A stretch of DNA of 64,000 bases. Origin: Oscillospiraceae bacterium (lineage in GTDB: Bacteria; Bacillota; Clostridia; Oscillospirales; Ruminococcaceae). The stretch spans positions 24,780 through 88,779 of the forward strand of contig JAETSQ010000005.1 in NCBI GenBank assembly GCA_021769525.1, given 5' to 3'. Of the stretch, positions 17,752 to 26,645 are shown one piece after another. A program made the position numbers and the translations under genes. A model generated the notes under the pieces. The model made no database searches. It was not told the origin of the DNA and worked only from the letters and a program-made list of their open reading frames with translations. Every line of letters begins with the position of its first letter. Within the stretch, counting starts at the first letter, position 1.

Positions 17752-18396
17752 GTGGAAAAGCGGAACAACCGTTTCCTTTGGGAATTTGACCGGTCCTTTG
17801 GCCTCACCCTCTGCGGGGTGGACGAGGCGGGGCGGGGCCCCCTGGCGGGGCCGGTGTTTGCCGCCTGTGCCATCCTCCGGCCGGGGGTGAAGATCCCCGA
17901 CCTGGATGATTCCAAAAAGCTCACGGAGAAACGCCGGGAAGCGGTTTTTGAGGAGATTTTGGGGGAGAGGAAGGCGTGGTTTGGCATCGGGACCGCCTCC
18001 CCGGAGGAGATCGACAGGCTGAACATCCTCCGGGCCACCTTCCTGGCTATGAACCGGGCCTACGAGCGGATGCTGGCAGGGGACGGGGTGCCGGAGGAAT
18101 ATCAGCCCCGGCTGGCCCTGGTGGACGGCAACCGGGATCCCGGACTGCCCCTTCCCACCCAAACGGTGGTAAAGGGGGACGGAAAATCCGCCGCCATCGC
18201 CGCCGCTTCGGTGCTGGCGAAGGTGAGCCGGGACCGGTATATGCTGGAGCTGGACCGGGAGTATCCCCAGTACCAGCTGGCAAAGCACAAGGGCTACCCC
18301 ACCAAGCTCCATTATGAGCTGATCGAAAAATACGGCGTTTCCCCCATCCACCGCCGGTCCTTCCTCCGGAAGCTGGCAAAGGACGGGGAGGAATGA
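17752..18396 (+). CDS. rnhB: Ribonuclease HII
   Basis: 214 residues. The conserved DEAGRGPLAGPV motif supplies the first two acidic residues; LVDGNRD and the KVSRDRYM helix supply the others, with YPTKLHYELI near the end. It removes RNA from RNA-DNA hybrids and misincorporated ribonucleotides. I chose GTG 17752, just after the rbgA stop and preceded by AGAAGGGGG, rather than an upstream ATG that would overlap rbgA by 70 bp. Confidence 0.93.
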   Translation: MEKRNNRFLWEFDRSFGLTLCGVDEAGRGPLAGPVFAACAILRPGVKIPDLDDSKKLTEKRREAVFEEILGERKAWFGIGTASPEEIDRLNILRATFLAMNRAYERMLAGDGVPEEYQPRLALVDGNRDPGLPLPTQTVVKGDGKSAAIAAASVLAKVSRDRYMLELDREYPQYQLAKHKGYPTKLHYELIEKYGVSPIHRRSFLRKLAKDGEE

Positions 18397-18776
18397 CCGC
18401 CCGGAGGACCCCGGCCCAGCGCACCGGACAGGCGGGGGAGGACTACACCGCCCGCTGGCTCCGGGGGGAGGGCTATGAAATTTTGGCCCGGAATTGGCGC
18501 TGCCGCTGGGGGGAGGTGGACATCATCGCCCGAAAAGGGGAGACGGTCGCCTTTGTGGAGGTGAAGGCCCGCCGCCCTGGGGCCATGGTGGGCCCCCTGA
18601 CGGCGGTGGACCGCCAGAAGCAGAAAAAGCTGCTGCGCACCGCCGAGCTCTGGATGATGAGGTCAAAATGCTCCCTCCAGCCCCGGATGGACGTGGCGGC
18701 GGTGACCATCGAAAATTGCCAGGGCCGGGAGTTCGTCAGCGGCTTTGACTATTACAAGTCGGCATTTGGTGCATAG
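18393..18776 (+). CDS. yraN: YraN family (UPF0102) nuclease-like protein
   Basis: 127 residues, overlapping the rnhB stop by ATGA. Signature of UPF0102: GEDYTARWLRGEGYEILARNWR, then GEVDIIARKGETVAFVEVKAR, which is the D-ExK core of the restriction-endonuclease fold. Function is unproven; genomic linkage to rnhB is a long-known association. Confidence 0.92.
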   Translation: MTARRTPAQRTGQAGEDYTARWLRGEGYEILARNWRCRWGEVDIIARKGETVAFVEVKARRPGAMVGPLTAVDRQKQKKLLRTAELWMMRSKCSLQPRMDVAAVTIENCQGREFVSGFDYYKSAFGA

Positions 18777-18790
18777 AAGGGGTGGAAAGG

Positions 18791-18898
18791 ATGCGAGATC
18801 GGGAGGACCGGAAGAAGCTCTGGGCCGTCATCGGCGTTTTTGCCGCAGGGACACTGGCTGTGCTGCTGGTGCCGGCGGCGTTCCATATCATTTTGTGA
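18791..18898 (+). CDS. Small single-span membrane protein, 35 residues
   Basis: A 36-codon frame starting ATG 18791, ten bases after AAGGGG, beginning MRDREDRKKLW and continuing into one hydrophobic helix of about 20 residues (VIGVFAAGTLAVLLVPAAF) that ends in HIIL. It fits exactly between yraN (14 bp upstream) and the dipeptidase (16 bp downstream) in the same direction. The positively charged N-terminus suggests N-in topology. I do not recognise a family; it may be a genuine microprotein. Confidence 0.5.
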   Translation: MRDREDRKKLWAVIGVFAAGTLAVLLVPAAFHIIL

Positions 18899-18914
18899 AA
18901 GGGGAGGACCGGAG

Positions 18915-19916
18915 ATGAAAAAACTCCGCTTTCTGGATCTGCACTGCGATACCATCACGCGGGAGCGCGGCACCGATCCTTCGGCCAACAGCTACGACCT
19001 GGCGGAGGGCCGGGTGGAGGCGGTGAGCCTTGTGGACAACGGCTTCCACATCGACCTGCACCGGCTCCCGGAGGAATGGGACTGGTGCCAGACCTTCGCC
19101 CTCTTCATCCCGGACGAATACCGGGGCCAGGCGGCCATCGATTACTTTGACCGCTGCGCCGCCGCCTTCCGCCGCCAGATGGAGGTCCACGGAAAGTTGA
19201 TCCGGCAGGTGCGCACCCCGGCGGAGCTGGAGACGGCCCTGGCGGAGGGAAAAAGAGCGGCCATCCTCGCGGTGGAGGGGGGCGCGGCCCTGGGGGGACG
19301 CCTGGAGATGCTGGAGCGCCTCCGGGAGGAGGGGGTGCGGATGATGACCCTCACCTGGAACGGCGTCAACGAGATCGGCAGCGGCAGCGACAGCCGGATG
19401 GGCCTTACACCCTTCGGCCGGGAGACGGTGGCCCGGATGGAGGAGCTGGGGATGATGGTGGATGTCTCCCACCTCAATGACCCCGGCTTCTGGGAGGTGG
19501 CTAAAATGGCCCGTCGCCCCTTCCTGGCCACCCATTCGGACAGCCGGGCGGTGCGGGACCACAGCCGCAACCTCACCGACGAGCAGTTCCGGGTGATCCG
19601 GGACATGGGGGGCATCGTTGGCATCAACTTCTGCACCATGTTCCTGGCCGATGTGGAGATGGGCCGCCGGGACGTGACACCGGAGCAGTTGATGGCCCAT
19701 ATCCTCCACTTCCTGGACCTGGGGGGCGAGGACTGCGTTGCCCTGGGGTCCGATTTCGACGGAGCCACCCTCCCCGCCTTCCTGGACGGGGCCCACAGCC
19801 TGGGCACCCTGCGGGACGTGATGCTGGCCGCCGGCCTGGGGGAGGACCTTACCGACAAGATCTGCTTCCGTAACGCCCTGGATTTCTGGAAGCGGTACGA
19901 AAAAACCGCTCTGTAA
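18915..19916 (+). CDS. Membrane dipeptidase (peptidase M19, renal dipeptidase family)
   Basis: 333 residues. Metal ligands are visible: LDLHCDT (first HxD), Glu in ILAVEGGAAL, His in VDVSHLND and His in FLATHSDSRAV, followed by GLGSDFDG-like ALGSDFDGA. M19 enzymes hydrolyse dipeptides, including D-amino-acid-containing ones. No signal peptide, so cytoplasmic. GGAGGACCGGAG precedes ATG 18915. Confidence 0.92.
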   Translation: MKKLRFLDLHCDTITRERGTDPSANSYDLAEGRVEAVSLVDNGFHIDLHRLPEEWDWCQTFALFIPDEYRGQAAIDYFDRCAAAFRRQMEVHGKLIRQVRTPAELETALAEGKRAAILAVEGGAALGGRLEMLERLREEGVRMMTLTWNGVNEIGSGSDSRMGLTPFGRETVARMEELGMMVDVSHLNDPGFWEVAKMARRPFLATHSDSRAVRDHSRNLTDEQFRVIRDMGGIVGINFCTMFLADVEMGRRDVTPEQLMAHILHFLDLGGEDCVALGSDFDGATLPAFLDGAHSLGTLRDVMLAAGLGEDLTDKICFRNALDFWKRYEKTAL

Positions 19917-19950
19917 AGGAGAGGCAAGGAACGGAAGAAGGAGGGACCGC

Positions 19951-20310
19951 ATGAAAAAGTGGCTGGACGAGGAATACGAGTTTGAGGTGGAGGTGGTGGG
20001 CTTCCTGCAAGGGGACACCACCGAGCACTACTGCCGCAACGGTGAGGAGGTGGGGGACACCTACCACTGCACCTACGGCAGCCCGGTGAACGGCCAGGGG
20101 TATGGCATCTGTCCCAAGGCGATGCTGACCCTCTTTCCCCTGATGGAAGCGGTGCGCTCCGGCGGCGACCTCACAAGGGTGGGGGGCGACAGCAGATACA
20201 CCAAGACCATCGTCTGCCCCGATGGCTGTGTGATCTTCCGGCTGACGGCGAAGCCCCTGGGGGACGGGAATCCCTTCCTGGACAGGGCCTTCGGAGAGCT
20301 GCCGGAATGA
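19951..20310 (+). CDS. TIGR04076 family small protein
   Basis: 119 residues. The pattern of two Cys around a GD turn (HYCRNGEEVGDTYHC), GYGICPKAMLTLFP, and a later IVCPDGCVIFRL fits the TIGR04076 family, of unknown function. Preceded by GAAGGAGG. It lies in the same direction between the dipeptidase and thrC. Confidence 0.65.
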   Translation: MKKWLDEEYEFEVEVVGFLQGDTTEHYCRNGEEVGDTYHCTYGSPVNGQGYGICPKAMLTLFPLMEAVRSGGDLTRVGGDSRYTKTIVCPDGCVIFRLTAKPLGDGNPFLDRAFGELPE

Positions 20311-20345
20311 ATGAGACAACGTGAGGATAAGAGAGGTGTATTGCC

Positions 20346-21833
20346 ATGAACTATACCAGCACAAGGGACAACAGCCGGCGGGTGACGGCCCAGGAGGCCA
20401 TCGTGCAGGGCATCTCCCCGGAAGGGGGGCTCTTCGTCCCCACCGAGATGCCCTCTCTCACCGGAGAGGATCTCCTGGCCCTCTCCCGGATGGAGTACAC
20501 CCAGCGGGCGGTGTGGGTCCTCTCCCGCTTTCTGACCGACTGGACGGCGGAGGAGCTGGCCGCGGCGGTGGAGGCCGCCTACGGCGGGGAGAACTTTGAA
20601 AGCGGGGACCCCGCCCCCCTTGCCCGCCTGGGGGAGGGGCAGTATCTTCTGGAGCTGTGGCACGGCCCCACCTGCGCCTTCAAGGATATGGCCCTCCAAC
20701 TGCTGCCGGGGCTCCTGCCTGCGGCGGCAAAGAAGAGCGGCTGCCAAAAGGAGATCGCCATCCTGGTGGCTACCTCCGGGGATACCGGCAAGGCTGCCCT
20801 GGAGGGCTTCCGGGACGTTCCCGGCACCCGCATCCTGGTCTTTTACCCGGAGGATGGGGTCAGCCGGATGCAGAAGCGCCAGATGACCACCCAGCGGGGG
20901 GAGAATGTGGCGGTCCTGGGTATCCGGGGCAACTTCGACGATGCCCAGAACGGGGTGAAGGCCATCTTCGGGGACGAGAGGATGGCGGCGGAGCTTTCGG
21001 AGCGGGGGTTCGTCCTCTCCAGCGCCAACTCCATCAACTGGGGGCGGCTGGTGCCCCAGATCGTCTACTACATCAGCGCCTACTGCCAGCTGCTGGCGGA
21101 CGGGGAGATCGCCCCAGGGGAGGAGATCAATTTCTGTGTTCCCACCGGCAACTTCGGCAACATCCTGGCGGGGTACTACGCAAAGGAGATGGGCCTGCCG
21201 GTAAAGATGCTCCTCTGCGCCAGCAACCGCAACAACGTCCTGACGGATTTCATCGCCACCGGGAAGTACGACCGCAACCGGAAGTTTTACACCACCACCT
21301 CCCCCTCCATGGATATTCTCATCTCCAGCAACCTGGAGCGGCTTTTGTATCTCCTCACCGGCAGGAGCGATGCCGAGACCAGGGAGAAGATGGCATCCCT
21401 CCGGGAAACGGGGGTCTACCAGCTGGATGAAAAGGAGCTGGACGCTCTCCGGCGGGAGTTCTGGGGCGGCTGCTGCGATGATGCCCAGGCGGCGGAGACC
21501 ATCCGGGAGACCTTCCGGAAATATTCCTACCTCTGCGACCCCCACACCGCGGTGGCGGTGAACGTCTGGGAGCAGTACCGGAGGGAGACGGGGGACACCG
21601 CCAAGACGGTGATCCTTTCCACCGCCAGCCCCTACAAATTCGGGGATACCGTCCTCACCGCCCTGGGGGAGGACTGCCCGGAGGACGATTTTGCCCGCCT
21701 GGCCGCCCTGGAGAGGGTCTCCGGGCTGCCCGTCCCCGCCTCCCTGACCGCCCTAAAGGATGCCCCCTGCCGGTTCCCGGAGGTGTGCGAGCCGGAAGAG
21801 ATGGGGGAGAAGGTGCTGGCGTTTTTGCGGTAA
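20346..21833 (+). CDS. thrC: Threonine synthase
   Basis: 495 residues, in the size range of the long threonine synthase class. The PLP lysine lies in GPTCAFKDMALQLLP (around residue 115), a glycine-rich phosphate loop follows (VATSGDTGKAAL), and CVPTGNFGNILAGYYAKEMGLP is diagnostic. It converts O-phosphohomoserine to threonine. GAGAGGTG precedes ATG 20346. Confidence 0.95.
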   Translation: MNYTSTRDNSRRVTAQEAIVQGISPEGGLFVPTEMPSLTGEDLLALSRMEYTQRAVWVLSRFLTDWTAEELAAAVEAAYGGENFESGDPAPLARLGEGQYLLELWHGPTCAFKDMALQLLPGLLPAAAKKSGCQKEIAILVATSGDTGKAALEGFRDVPGTRILVFYPEDGVSRMQKRQMTTQRGENVAVLGIRGNFDDAQNGVKAIFGDERMAAELSERGFVLSSANSINWGRLVPQIVYYISAYCQLLADGEIAPGEEINFCVPTGNFGNILAGYYAKEMGLPVKMLLCASNRNNVLTDFIATGKYDRNRKFYTTTSPSMDILISSNLERLLYLLTGRSDAETREKMASLRETGVYQLDEKELDALRREFWGGCCDDAQAAETIRETFRKYSYLCDPHTAVAVNVWEQYRRETGDTAKTVILSTASPYKFGDTVLTALGEDCPEDDFARLAALERVSGLPVPASLTALKDAPCRFPEVCEPEEMGEKVLAFLR

Positions 21834-21845
21834 AGGAGAGCTGAA

Positions 21846-22274
21846 ATGGGCATCTTCGGAAAGAAAAAGCAGCCCCTTGCACCCCAGCCGCCCCAGAGGA
21901 CTTTGGCGGAGGATATCCCCATTGCCGCGGACTGGGTGGTGAAGGCGCTGAACAGCTCCGGCTACCGGGCGGACTACACCCTGGAGAGCATGAAGGAGCT
22001 GGACCGCTTCTTCGATGAGCAGGACCGCCCCGGCGGCATCCTGGAGGGCAGGCGGGGGCAGATCCTCTTCGGCATCGGCTCCTATGTGGGGCAGACCGCT
22101 ATCCGCCTTTACGGCGGGCGTTGGCACACCGATGACAGCGACCCGCAGGGGGAGGTCAACATCCTGGTGGAGCTGGAGAACGGGACCAGGCTGTGGCCGG
22201 TGGTCCGCTGTATGAAGCGGTGCAGGCTGGGGCCGGAGGAGAGCCTCTACGCCTATCTTTTGGCCATGAGGTAG
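21846..22274 (+). CDS. Hypothetical protein, 142 residues
   Basis: Starts 12 bp after thrC with AAAGGAG before it. The N-terminus MGIFGKKKQP resembles a short basic leader also seen in other proteins of this window (36764 and 37629). The body has a mixed alpha/beta pattern (ADYTLESMKELDRFF, then ILFGIGSYVGQTAIRLYGG). I recognise no domain with confidence. Probably cytoplasmic and co-transcribed with thrC and the next phosphoesterase. Confidence 0.7.
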   Translation: MGIFGKKKQPLAPQPPQRTLAEDIPIAADWVVKALNSSGYRADYTLESMKELDRFFDEQDRPGGILEGRRGQILFGIGSYVGQTAIRLYGGRWHTDDSDPQGEVNILVELENGTRLWPVVRCMKRCRLGPEESLYAYLLAMR

Positions 22275-22307
22275 AAGCCAGCGGGAATGGGGAAGGGAGG
22301 TTATGCC

Positions 22308-22994
22308 ATGTCCATCTACGCCATCGGGGACCTGCATCTTTCCCTGGCCTGCCCGGAAAAGACCATGGAGGTCTTCCGGGGGTGGCAGGATTACCAGCGG
22401 CGGCTGGAGGAAAACTGGAGAGCCCTCGTCCGCCCGGAGGATACGGTGGTGCTGGCGGGGGACAGCTCCTGGGCCATGCGCCTCTGTGACGCCGGGCCGG
22501 ACTTCCGCTTCCTGGACAGCCTGCCGGGAAGGAAGCTCCTGATGAAGGGAAACCACGACTACTGGTGGACCACCCGCCAGAAGATGGAGCGTTTTTTTGC
22601 GGCGGAGGGATTAACCACCCTTTCGGTACTCCATAATAACTCGGTGGAGGCCCAGGGGGTGTGGCTCTGCGGCAGCCGGGGATGGCTCTTTGAGGGGAAC
22701 CAGAAGTACGACCCGCTCATCGTGGCAAGGGAGGAGGGGCGCATCCGCCGCTCCCTGGAGGCGGCGCCTCCGGAGGGAGAGAAGCTGTTGTTCCTCCACT
22801 ATCCGCCGGTGTACGGCACCCAGGAGCTGCCGGAGTTCTTCGGGGCCATGGCGGACTACGGGGTGCGGGAGTGCTTCTATGGCCATATCCACGGCAGCGG
22901 CGCGGCGCCGGCCCTCCAGGGGGAGCACCGGGGCGTCTCCCTGCGGCTGATTTCCGCCGATTTTCTCAAATTTATGCCCCTTCTCATCCGATAG
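22308..22994 (+). CDS. Calcineurin-type metallophosphoesterase
   Basis: 228 residues beginning IYAIGDLHLSL (GDxH motif), then VVLAGDSSWA (GD), LMKGNHDYWW (GNHD), LFLHYPP and ECFYGHIHG (GHxH). This is the complete dinuclear-metal phosphoesterase set. Start at ATG 22308, seven bases after GGAAGGGAGG, not the in-frame ATG 22287, which would overlap that site. Confidence 0.9.
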   Translation: MSIYAIGDLHLSLACPEKTMEVFRGWQDYQRRLEENWRALVRPEDTVVLAGDSSWAMRLCDAGPDFRFLDSLPGRKLLMKGNHDYWWTTRQKMERFFAAEGLTTLSVLHNNSVEAQGVWLCGSRGWLFEGNQKYDPLIVAREEGRIRRSLEAAPPEGEKLLFLHYPPVYGTQELPEFFGAMADYGVRECFYGHIHGSGAAPALQGEHRGVSLRLISADFLKFMPLLIR

Positions 22995-23029
22995 TTTACA
23001 GTTTGCATATAGATTTCTTCGAAAAGCTG

Positions 23030-23038
23030 TGTTATAAT
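23030..23038 (+). promoter_or_regulatory. Extended -10 promoter of tig
   Basis: TGTTATAAT at 23030-23038 is a TG-extended perfect -10. No good -35 is found at 16-18 bp; TTGCAT at 23003-23008 is 24 bp away. It lies 80 bp before the trigger factor start. Confidence 0.65.
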
Positions 23039-23117
23039 AGCCGGGCAGGCCCTGTAGGCCGGGCCGGCACTGTGAAACAGATCATCAAAATTCAGTATAA
23101 CATCTGGAGGAAGTAAC

Positions 23118-24509
23118 ATGAAACTGCTCAGGACTGACAAGACCGAGACCAACCTTTACGAGCTGGAGATCCGCGTGGAGGGTGACGAGTGGAAGGCGGG
23201 GATGGACCGCTCCTTCCGCAAGAATGTCTCGAAGCTCAATATCCCCGGCTTCCGCAAGGGCAAGGCCCCCCGCGCCATGGTGATGCGGATGGTGGGGGAG
23301 GACTACTTCTACGAGGACGCGGTGAACATGACTTACTCCGACGCCTACGAGAAGGCCCTGGAGGAATCCGGCCTGGAGCCGGTGGACCGGGCGGACGTGG
23401 AGCTGAAGGAAGTGAACGGCGAGGGCTACACCTTTGTGGCCAAGGTCACCACCCGTCCGGAGGTCACCCTGGGGGAATATAAGGGCCTTGCCGCGGTCCG
23501 GGAGGACAGCGCGGTGACTGATGAGGAGGTCCGGGGAGAGCTGGACCGGATGGCGGACCGCAACAGCCGCCTGGTGGACGTGGACGACCGCCCCGCCGAA
23601 AACGGCGACACCACCGAGATCGACTTTGAGGGCTTCCTGGACGGGGTGGCCTTCCCCGGCGGCAAGGGGGAAAAGTACACCCTGGTGCTGGGTTCCAACC
23701 AGTTCATCCCCGGCTTTGAGGACCAGATCGTGGGACACAGTGCCGGCGAGGAGTTTGAGATCGCCGTAAAGTTCCCGGAGGATTACCACGAGGAGACCCT
23801 GAAGGGGAAGGACACCACCTTTAAGGTGAAGCTCCATGCCATCCGCAAGAAGGAGATCCCCGCCCTGGACGACGAGTTCGCCAAGGATGTCAGCGAGTTC
23901 GACACCCTGGAGGAGCTGAAGGCGGACCTCCGGAAGAAGCTCCAGGAGCGCAAGACCGCCGCCGCCGAGGAGCGGCTGGAAAACACCCTGGTGGACGCCG
24001 CCGCGGCGAACGCCCAGATGGAGATCCCCCCTGTGATGGTGGAGAACAAGATCAACGAGATGGTGCAGGACTTTGATTACCGGCTCCAGAGCCAGGGCCT
24101 CAACCTCCCCACCTACCTCCAGTACGCAGGGATGGATATGTCCGCCTTCCGGGAGGGCTTTACCCCCCAGGCCCAGCAGCAGGTGCGGGTGGCCCTCACC
24201 CTGGAGGCCATCGCCAAGGCGGAAAACCTTGAGGCGGAAGAGGAAGCCATCGAGGCGGAGTACAAGAAGATGGCCGAGTCCTACGGCATCGAGGTGGAAA
24301 AGGTGAAGGGGGTCGTCTCCGCCGGGAGCATCGCCACCAACCTCCGCCTGAATAAGGCCATCGATCTCATCAAGTCCACGGCAAAGGTCACCGATGCCCC
24401 CGCCGGGGAGAAGGCGGAGGCGGCGGAAAAGCCCGCCAAGCCCAAGACCACCCGCAAGCGCAAGCCCAAAGCCGAAGAGAAGGCGGAGGAGCCCAAAGCG
24501 GAGGAATGA
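23118..24509 (+). CDS. tig: Trigger factor (ribosome-associated peptidyl-prolyl isomerase)
   Basis: 463 residues in the classical three-domain order: ribosome-binding domain with the GFRKGKAPR loop (around residue 45), FKBP-type PPIase domain (about 150-245, GDTTEIDFEGFLDG ... FIPGFEDQIVG), and a helical C-domain. The final ~45 residues form an Ala/Lys/Glu/Pro-rich tail with PKTTRKRKPKAEEK repeats, longer than in E. coli. First gene of the conserved tig-clpP-clpX-lon-engB block. Confidence 0.96.
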   Translation: MKLLRTDKTETNLYELEIRVEGDEWKAGMDRSFRKNVSKLNIPGFRKGKAPRAMVMRMVGEDYFYEDAVNMTYSDAYEKALEESGLEPVDRADVELKEVNGEGYTFVAKVTTRPEVTLGEYKGLAAVREDSAVTDEEVRGELDRMADRNSRLVDVDDRPAENGDTTEIDFEGFLDGVAFPGGKGEKYTLVLGSNQFIPGFEDQIVGHSAGEEFEIAVKFPEDYHEETLKGKDTTFKVKLHAIRKKEIPALDDEFAKDVSEFDTLEELKADLRKKLQERKTAAAEERLENTLVDAAAANAQMEIPPVMVENKINEMVQDFDYRLQSQGLNLPTYLQYAGMDMSAFREGFTPQAQQQVRVALTLEAIAKAENLEAEEEAIEAEYKKMAESYGIEVEKVKGVVSAGSIATNLRLNKAIDLIKSTAKVTDAPAGEKAEAAEKPAKPKTTRKRKPKAEEKAEEPKAEE

Positions 24510-24598
24510 GCGAGATTTCTCCCGGTCCGTCCTTCCCGCCGGATCATCATAGCCCCGCCCCCTTGTGAGAGAGCGGGGGAACATGGAGGTTTCTAATT

Positions 24599-25186
24599 AT
24601 GAGTTTAGTGCCAATGGTAGTGGAACAGACCAACCGGGGAGAGCGCTCCTACGACATCTTTTCCCGCCTGCTCAATGACCGCATCATCATCCTCTGCGAG
24701 GATGTGAACGATACCACCGCCGGCCTGGTGGTGGCCCAGATGCTCTACCTGGAGGGGCAGGACCCGGAAAAGGACATCAACTTCTACATCAACAGCCCTG
24801 GAGGCTCCATCTCCGCCGGGATGGCCATCTATGACACCATGCAGTTTGTAAAGTGCGACGTGGCTACCACCTGCATCGGGATGGCGGCCTCCATGGGGGC
24901 CTTCCTCCTTTCCTCCGGCGCCAAGGGGAAGCGCTTCGCCCTCCCCAACAGCGAGATCATGATCCACCAGCCCCTGATGAGCGGCCTCCAGGGCCAGGCC
25001 ACGGACATCAAGATCCGGGCGGACTGGCTGCTGCGCACCAAGCAGAAGCTGAACCGGATGCTGGCGGAGCAGACCGGCAAATCCCTGGAGCAGGTCCAGC
25101 AGGACACCGAACGGGATAACTTTATGAACGCCGAGGAAGCCCTGGCCTATGGCCTGATCGATAAGATCATCACCCACCACGAGTGA
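24599..25186 (+). CDS. clpP: ATP-dependent Clp protease proteolytic subunit
   Basis: 195 residues. Catalytic Ser98 in [11 protein letters not shown], His123 in IMIHQPL, and the Asp in the DTERDNFM segment. [18 protein letters not shown] and the N-terminal axial loop are standard. It forms the double-heptamer chamber with the ClpX encoded next. GGAGG lies a few bases upstream of ATG 24599. Confidence 0.97.
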   Translation: MSLVPMVVEQTNRGERSYDIFSRLLNDRIIILCEDVNDTTAGLVVAQMLYLEGQDPEKDINFYINSPGGSISAGMAIYDTMQFVKCDVATTCIGMAASMGAFLLSSGAKGKRFALPNSEIMIHQPLMSGLQGQATDIKIRADWLLRTKQKLNRMLAEQTGKSLEQVQQDTERDNFMNAEEALAYGLIDKIITHHE

Positions 25187-25249
25187 TGGGGGAAAACCGG
25201 GGAGCATTCCGGCCCCTGGGCCGGAAAGACAGGAGGAACTGGCTGTACT

Positions 25250-26569
25250 ATGGCAAGTAATGACGATAAGAAGCAGCTTCGCTGCTCCTTCTGCGGCAAG
25301 CCCCAGGATAAGGTCCAGCGGATGATCGCCGGGCCGGGGGTCTGCATCTGCAACGAGTGCGTGGAACTGTGCCAGGCGGTGCTGGAGGATGAGCCCGTCT
25401 CCGTCCAGCGGCGGTCCGCTCCGGAAGAGGTGGAGCTGGCTATCCCGAAGCCTGGGGAGATCAAGCGCTTTCTGGATGAGTATGTGGTGGGCCAGGACGC
25501 GGCCAAAAAGGCCCTTTCGGTAGCGGTCTATAACCACTATAAGCGGATCTTCTTCGGCACCGGAGGGGATGTGGAGCTGCAAAAGAGCAACATCATGCTC
25601 CTGGGCCCCACCGGCGTGGGCAAGACCCTGCTGGCCCAGTCCCTGGCGCGGGTGCTGGGGGTGCCCTTCGCCATCGCCGACGCCACCACCCTCACCGAGG
25701 CGGGGTATGTGGGAGAGGACGTGGAGAACATCCTCCTGCGCCTCATCCAGGCGGCGGATTTTGACATCGGCCGGGCGGAGAAGGGCATCATCTACATCGA
25801 CGAGCTGGATAAGATCTCCCGCAAATCGGAGAACCCCTCCATCACGCGGGATGTCAGCGGCGAGGGGGTGCAGCAGGCCCTGCTGAAGATCCTGGAGGGC
25901 ACCGTCGCCAACGTCCCCCCCAACGGGGGCCGCAAGCATCCCCAGCAGGAATTCATCCAGATCGACACCACCAACATCCTCTTCATCTGCGGCGGCGCAT
26001 TTGAGGGGCTGGAGAACATCATCGAAAAGCGCACCGATAATTCCTCCCTGGGCTTCAGCGGCCAGCTTCGGGAATCCAAGGAGGCGCGGACCCAGAAGCT
26101 CCTCAAGAAGGTGGAGCCCCATGACCTGGTGCGCTTCGGCCTGATCCCGGAGCTGGTGGGGCGCATCCCGGTCATCGCGACCCTGGACGCCCTGGACGAG
26201 GAAGCCCTGCTGAAGATCCTGCTGGAGCCGAAAAATTCCCTGGTGAAGCAGTACAAAAAGCTCTTTGAGCTGGACGGGGTGGAGATCGAGTTTGAAGAGG
26301 GGGCCCTGCGGACGGTGGCGAAGAAGGCCATCCAGCGCAAGGCCGGGGCCCGCGGCCTCCGGGGCATCATGGAGGGGATGCTGGGGGAGATCATGTTCCA
26401 GACCCCCTCGGACCCCACCGTGGACCGCATCCTCATCACCGAGGGCTGCGCCGCCGGCGAGGGGGAGCCGGAGTATCACCACAATCCCCTGAAGAAGCCC
26501 TCGCGCCTGATGCTGGGCCAGCAGAACCCGGCGCCGGCGCCCCGCCCCAAGCGCGGCTCGGCTTCCTAG
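25250..26569 (+). CDS. clpX: ClpX ATPase subunit of Clp protease
   Basis: 439 residues. N-terminal four-Cys zinc domain (CSFC ... [10 protein letters not shown]), Walker A GPTGVGKT around residue 120, Walker [11 protein letters not shown], the GYVGEDVE pore loop, and the RKHPQQEF segment. The IGF-type loop that docks to ClpP reads LGFSG here, as in many ClpX proteins. It unfolds substrates and feeds them to ClpP. Confidence 0.97.
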   Translation: MASNDDKKQLRCSFCGKPQDKVQRMIAGPGVCICNECVELCQAVLEDEPVSVQRRSAPEEVELAIPKPGEIKRFLDEYVVGQDAAKKALSVAVYNHYKRIFFGTGGDVELQKSNIMLLGPTGVGKTLLAQSLARVLGVPFAIADATTLTEAGYVGEDVENILLRLIQAADFDIGRAEKGIIYIDELDKISRKSENPSITRDVSGEGVQQALLKILEGTVANVPPNGGRKHPQQEFIQIDTTNILFICGGAFEGLENIIEKRTDNSSLGFSGQLRESKEARTQKLLKKVEPHDLVRFGLIPELVGRIPVIATLDALDEEALLKILLEPKNSLVKQYKKLFELDGVEIEFEEGALRTVAKKAIQRKAGARGLRGIMEGMLGEIMFQTPSDPTVDRILITEGCAAGEGEPEYHHNPLKKPSRLMLGQQNPAPAPRPKRGSAS

Positions 26570-26590
26570 TCCATTTTCTCCTGCCTCCGC

Positions 26591-26618
26591 AGCCTCCCTG
26601 CGGGGGTAGTTTTGTCTA
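26591..26618 (+). terminator. Weak hairpin between clpX and lon
   Basis: CCTCCGCAG pairs with CTGCGGGGG around a 4-nt loop, followed by TAGTTTT. Probably a partial terminator or processing site. Confidence 0.45.
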
Positions 26619-26645
26619 CCGACCGGAAAGGTGGTTTGTACCCAT

